Positions 32,173 through 34,660 of a DNA stretch of 34,660 nucleotides are shown here, piece after piece. Both the position numbers and the translations under genes were made by a program. The notes below the pieces were generated by a model. It had not been told where the DNA came from. It saw nothing but the letters and a program-made list of their open reading frames with translations, and did not search any database. Where the stretch lies: assembly GCA_023544495.1 (NCBI GenBank), contig JAMJFV010000002.1, positions 1 through 34,660 on the forward strand, read 5' to 3'. The DNA comes from ANME-2 cluster archaeon. Its GTDB lineage: Archaea; Halobacteriota; Methanosarcinia; Methanosarcinales; Methanocomedenaceae. The number at the start of each line of letters is the position of its first letter. Within the stretch, counting starts at the first letter, position 1.

Positions 32173-32333
32173 GCTTCTTCCTCCAACATTGCTTTTATGT
32201 CACCTGTTGTTTTTGAGATCGGGCAGCCGGAACCATGTGTTTCACATTTGAAACATGCGCTCTTTACGGCAGCTAATGACTTTTGAGCTTCTTCTTTTGT
32301 CACACTTTTGTTTGTATATTTCCATTCAGGCAT
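32169..32333 (-). CDS. 54-aa Cys-containing small protein
   Basis: The frame from ATG 32333 encodes 54 residues: WKYTNKSVTKEEAQKSLAAV, then ACFKCETHGSGCPISKTTG with three Cys and one His, ending in an acidic helix (MLEEEA). The C-X2-C-X2-H-X3-C spacing could bind a metal ion. It is the first gene after the divergent promoter at 32334-32480 and is coupled to the chimeric MTH865 ruin by an ATGA overlap. I do not recognise a named family; a stand-alone cysteine cluster protein of methanogens is likely. Confidence 0.65.
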   Translation of the reverse strand: MPEWKYTNKSVTKEEAQKSLAAVKSACFKCETHGSGCPISKTTGDIKAMLEEEA

Positions 32334-32405
32334 TTATTTCACCTCAATAACAGATTGTCAGGTTATTTAGATATATTTAGCCGTCATAAAAATATACCAA
32401 CTACA

Positions 32406-32435
32406 TTTTAATATACAAACATAACCTTCAAGGTT
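32406..32435 (+). promoter_or_regulatory. TATA box and palindromic operator of the regulator gene
   Basis: TTTTAATATAC (32406-32416) is a plausible TATA element for the regulator at 32481. Seven bases on is the perfect palindrome AACCTT-C-AAGGTT (32423-32435), with a related half-site AAACCTTTTT following (32443-32452). A repressor bound here would block the start site region, so autoregulation by the wHTH protein is reasonable. A leftward TATA-like CTAAATATATC lies near 32368-32378 for the small Cys gene. Confidence 0.45.
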
Positions 32436-32480
32436 TTAATAGAAACCTTTTTAGCCTGATACGACAAAACAACTTCTCAT

Positions 32481-33230
32481 ATGGCTAATAAAAGAGAGAG
32501 TTCTCACAGGGAAATCCTCGAAATAAAAGAAAAGCTGTATGAGATGCACAATGACCTGAAAAGATTTATGGAGAAGTCAAGCCAGCAGCACCTTGAACAT
32601 GTTCTTTCAGGTTCCCGTACTAATTTTACGAATGCGATCATCGGGCATGTTCTTGACGATATCGAGGGAGGTCTTGAAAGTAATATGGTTAAAAAATGCG
32701 AGATGAGGGAGACTTGTAAATCAAACTTCACAGGATTCCTGCACAATAATGCAAACCTGATAAAACAGGATGAAGTTCATGAAGATGTTATTTTGAAAAA
32801 CCAGTCAGATTTAACCGATATGAGGAGCAATTCACCCTCGAAGCAGTGCGAAAAATGTTTTTCAAATGTCCAGAACCTCTTTGGAAAACAGATAAGTTTG
32901 ATGCGTTCTCTTCGAATCTATAATGCAAATGGAGAAAAAAAAGAGGAGATCCCCACTGTTCCAGAAGAATTCATAGTCGATGTATTTGAGCCACTATCCA
33001 ATAAACAACGCCTGCAAATACTGAAAGCAATAGCAATAGAAACAAAAACATTTTCTTCACTTTCAGAACTTACAGGGCTTCGCGGAGGGAATTTACTTTT
33101 CCATTTGCAGAAACTGCTTGACAGCGGAATGATCTTACAGCGCCATGAGCGGGGGGACTACATGATCACAGATAAGGGATTCAAGGTCTTGAGAAGTATA
33201 GGTGATATGTATTCCGTATTGAACTCTTGA
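32481..33230 (+). CDS. Cys-containing wHTH transcription regulator
   Basis: The 249-residue product has an N-terminal helical or coiled-coil part (HREILEIKEKLYEMHNDLKR), four Cys in two pairs (KCEMRETC and QCEKC) and a C-terminal winged helix: EPLSNKQRLQILKAI, FSSLSELTGLRGGNLLFHL, QKLLDSGMIL and YMITDKGFKVL, as in ArsR-type archaeal regulators. The cysteines could sense metal or redox state. No ribosome binding site is seen before ATG 32481, so translation may start from a short leader. It lies next to another regulator and divergent from the small Cys genes. Confidence 0.8.
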   Translation: MANKRESSHREILEIKEKLYEMHNDLKRFMEKSSQQHLEHVLSGSRTNFTNAIIGHVLDDIEGGLESNMVKKCEMRETCKSNFTGFLHNNANLIKQDEVHEDVILKNQSDLTDMRSNSPSKQCEKCFSNVQNLFGKQISLMRSLRIYNANGEKKEEIPTVPEEFIVDVFEPLSNKQRLQILKAIAIETKTFSSLSELTGLRGGNLLFHLQKLLDSGMILQRHERGDYMITDKGFKVLRSIGDMYSVLNS

Positions 33231-33264
33231 AGTTATACATAGTATTCAATAATAAGGTGAAGTT

Positions 33265-33783
33265 ATGGATTCTTTGAATATTGAAAAGAAGATAGAATTC
33301 CAGACCGTGGAAGAACTTATGATGGCCCCCGAGCCTAATTTTAATGATGTCATACGATGCGTTTTTAAGATAAAGGATTATGAGATAGAGGTCTATTTTT
33401 ATCTTCTCGATCATCCCGAATCTACCATTTCTGAAGTATCAGAGTCTCTTAAAAAGGATAGAAGTTCTATCCAGCGTTCGATCCAGACATTAAAGGATAA
33501 AGGTATGATAAACCGAAAATTCAGGGTGTTCAGGGTGGGCGGTTTTACATACATTTACATTGCATTACCGCTTGAAGAAACAAAGAAAATCATGGAACGT
33601 GAGCTTCAAATCTGGTATAATATGATGAACGGACTTGTAACGAGTTTTGAAAAAAGTGGCTCATCGCTATTATGTATGGGTACTTATATCAGCGATGGCA
33701 CTACAACTGTATATGACGTAACTACCGGCGCTATGGCCACAGTAGATGGTTATATTCCGCATGCATCAGCAGTGATCTGGTAA
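33265..33783 (+). CDS. TrmB-type wHTH regulator with unexpected C-terminal tail
   Basis: AAGGTGA precedes ATG 33265. Residues 40-130 form a TrmB/MarR-like winged helix (YFYLLDHPESTISEVSESLK, DRSSIQRSIQTLKDKGMI, then a beta-wing and dimerisation helix ERELQIWYNMMNGLV). Archaeal proteins of this type usually end about here. Instead, about 40 residues follow (SSLLCMGTYISDGTTTVYDV, TTGAMATVDGYIPHASAVIW), which look like the end of a beta-rich protein. The tail may be a natural ligand domain or another gene-fusion deletion scar. It is the second regulator in the operon. Confidence 0.75.
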   Translation: MDSLNIEKKIEFQTVEELMMAPEPNFNDVIRCVFKIKDYEIEVYFYLLDHPESTISEVSESLKKDRSSIQRSIQTLKDKGMINRKFRVFRVGGFTYIYIALPLEETKKIMERELQIWYNMMNGLVTSFEKSGSSLLCMGTYISDGTTTVYDVTTGAMATVDGYIPHASAVIW

Positions 33784-33814
33784 GGGGGAAAACATTTTTC
33801 CCTTTTATTTTTTT
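33784..33814 (+). terminator. hairpin and T-tract terminator
   Basis: GGGAAAA and TTTTCCC pair around CAT just after the TrmB gene stop, followed by TTTTATTTTTTT. This is a good archaeal terminator for the two-regulator operon. Confidence 0.65.
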
Positions 33815-33871
33815 AAAATCGTGCTATGGAAAAATAACTGAAAGGGAAAGAAATAACAAGGAATGGTTTGA

Positions 33872-34228
33872 ATGATAAAAGTGGCGATTGTAATTTTAGC
33901 AGATATAGAAACGCATGAAGATACGGCAAGAGTTCACAATGCACTTCTTGCAGCAAAAGAATTCAAAGATGCAAAAGATGAATTTAAGCTCATCTTTGAT
34001 GGAACTGGAACCAAGTGGATTAAAGTGCTTTCTAAACCTGAGCACATGTTTCATGAACTATTTGAATCATTAAAGGGCAATTCTACCGAAGTTTGCAGCT
34101 ATTGCGCAGGGGCTTTTGGGGTCAAAGAGAGTGTAACGGCATCCAGCATTCCTCTGATAGAAGAATATGAGGGACACCCGAGCTTCAGGGAACTGCTGTT
34201 GAAAAGTTATCAGATAATTACATTTTAA
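33872..34228 (+). CDS. DsrE-family protein
   Basis: The 118-residue product fits the DsrE/DsrF-like fold: VAIVILADIETHEDTARVHN at the start, FDGTGTKWIKVLSKPEH in the middle, then EVCSYCAGAFGVKESV with the conserved Cys-X2-Cys and EEYEGHPSFRELL near the end. Members carry persulfide sulfur or bind small sulfur compounds. The cysteines make it redox-active. AAGGAATGG precedes the ATG at 33872. Its neighbours include sulfur- or anion-related TauE/SafE and iron-sulfur flavoproteins, but no sulfur pathway is complete in the window. Confidence 0.83.
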   Translation: MIKVAIVILADIETHEDTARVHNALLAAKEFKDAKDEFKLIFDGTGTKWIKVLSKPEHMFHELFESLKGNSTEVCSYCAGAFGVKESVTASSIPLIEEYEGHPSFRELLLKSYQIITF

Positions 34229-34319
34229 AATAGCCAGTAGCACTTGTTCTGCATCTAGAGACATTCTCAATAACATTTATATGAAATAACATCTGTAATT
34301 GATATGCGGGGAATTTATT

Positions 34320-34481
34320 ATGTATAAAAAAGTGATAATACCTTTTTTAATCCTGTTCTCTTTCCTCATAATGGGATGTGTGGAAAAGACCCAAAACCCT
34401 GAGACTAAGGTTGTCAAGGAGAGGGACTTCTGGTTTGCGTGGTATGCATTCCATCCAGATACCACGATTTACTCAAGATAG
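34320..34481 (+). pseudogene. DUF3179-type lipoprotein with most of the middle deleted
   Basis: ATG 34320 (after GGGGAA) begins a lipoprotein signal: YKKVIIPFLILFSFLIMGC. After 16 residues the chain reaches FWFAWYAFHPDTTIYS and stops. That segment is the typical C-terminal end of DUF3179 proteins, which are normally about 300 residues long. Start and end of one gene are therefore joined in frame with 250 or so residues missing. A TATA-like CATTTATATG lies at 34274-34283. Confidence 0.7.
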
Positions 34482-34544
34482 TACCTCACATGCAATGCAA
34501 TCAGGTAGATTAACATCGAAACCAAAAATCTCTGGAGCTGGATT

Positions 34545-34660
34545 ATGGTTAGTGACTCTGAAATAAAGGAAATATTGGAAAACTACAAAAATGTGGCAGT
34601 TGTGGGTCTGTCGCCTGAAAAAACAAAGTACAGCTACATAGTGGCTGAGTACCTGAAGGG
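34545..34660 (+). CDS. CoA-binding domain protein (3' part outside window)
   Basis: From ATG 34545, with GGAG nine bases upstream, the 38 visible residues read VSDSEIKEILENYKNVAVVG, then LSPEKTKYSYIVAEYLKG. This is the start of the small YccU-type CoA-binding Rossmann family: the glycine turn VVGLSP and the following helix are in place. The family is usually about 135-140 residues. Function is uncertain beyond nucleotide or CoA binding. Confidence 0.75.
   Translation, partial: MVSDSEIKEILENYKNVAVVGLSPEKTKYSYIVAEYLK

Noticed and set aside
1..34660. Insertion sequences, integrases or transposases as cause of the gene damage
   Set aside because: I looked for transposase- or integrase-like motifs and terminal inverted repeats around the broken genes and saw none in this window.

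Overview
The window looks like a chromosomal segment of a methanogen-related euryarchaeon of the Methanosarcinales/ANME-2 type; a Candidatus Methanoperedens-like organism is my best inference. Support: archaeal-only housekeeping genes (CDP-archaeol synthase, archaeosine tRNA-guanine transglycosylase), an FrhB-type F420 oxidoreductase, a PGF-CTERM sorting signal, DUF2769 and MTH865-type proteins, A/T-rich TATA boxes and GGAGGTGA-type ribosome binding sites. Respiratory and oxidative-type genes (CcdA, cytochrome c, cupredoxin remnant, aconitase, succinate-semialdehyde dehydrogenase) fit an ANME better than a simple methanogen. Species cannot be fixed by eye.

Left half (1-16.3 kb) is compact, richer in G+C and mostly intact. 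In order: an extracytoplasmic thiol-redox operon (two thioredoxin-fold lipoproteins and CcdA, minus strand); a plus-strand run of zinc-ribbon protein, unknown protein, carS, pyrE and tgtA; a minus-strand family 2 glycosyltransferase; a tRNA-Gln(CUG) gene; a Met-rich PGF-CTERM surface protein; threonine synthase; a tightly overlapping triad (small membrane protein, unknown protein, B12-binding radical SAM enzyme); a duplicated U32 peptidase-family protein carrying a 15-bp tandem repeat, followed by a DNPH1-like hydrolase; and a YHS-FrhB fusion.

A boundary zone (16.3-17.3 kb) holds no intact gene. It has a strong TATA box, a tRNA-Ser-like relic, a broken hicBA toxin-antitoxin pair and a start-less membrane-protein frame.

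Right half (17.3-34.6 kb) is visibly more A/T-rich. It combines intact redox and central-carbon genes with gene ruins. Intact: two different rubredoxin-flavoenzyme fusions (an alpha-hydroxyacid-dehydrogenase type and a glutamate-synthase type), an FNR-type reductase, a TauE/SafE permease, aconitase, an aldehyde dehydrogenase, a P460-like monoheme cytochrome, paired iron-sulfur flavoproteins, a DsrE-family protein, two wHTH regulators, and a series of tiny Cys-rich proteins (C2H2 finger of 34 aa, SEC-C protein of 26 aa, DUF2769, a 54-aa Cys protein). Ruined: citrate synthase, ClpP, an aminotransferase/cupredoxin junction, an MTH865/CMD junction and a DUF3179 protein, nearly all by internal deletion that joins distant parts of genes. 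That repeated deletion pattern, and the cluster of mini zinc/redox proteins beside flavoproteins, are the most unusual things here.
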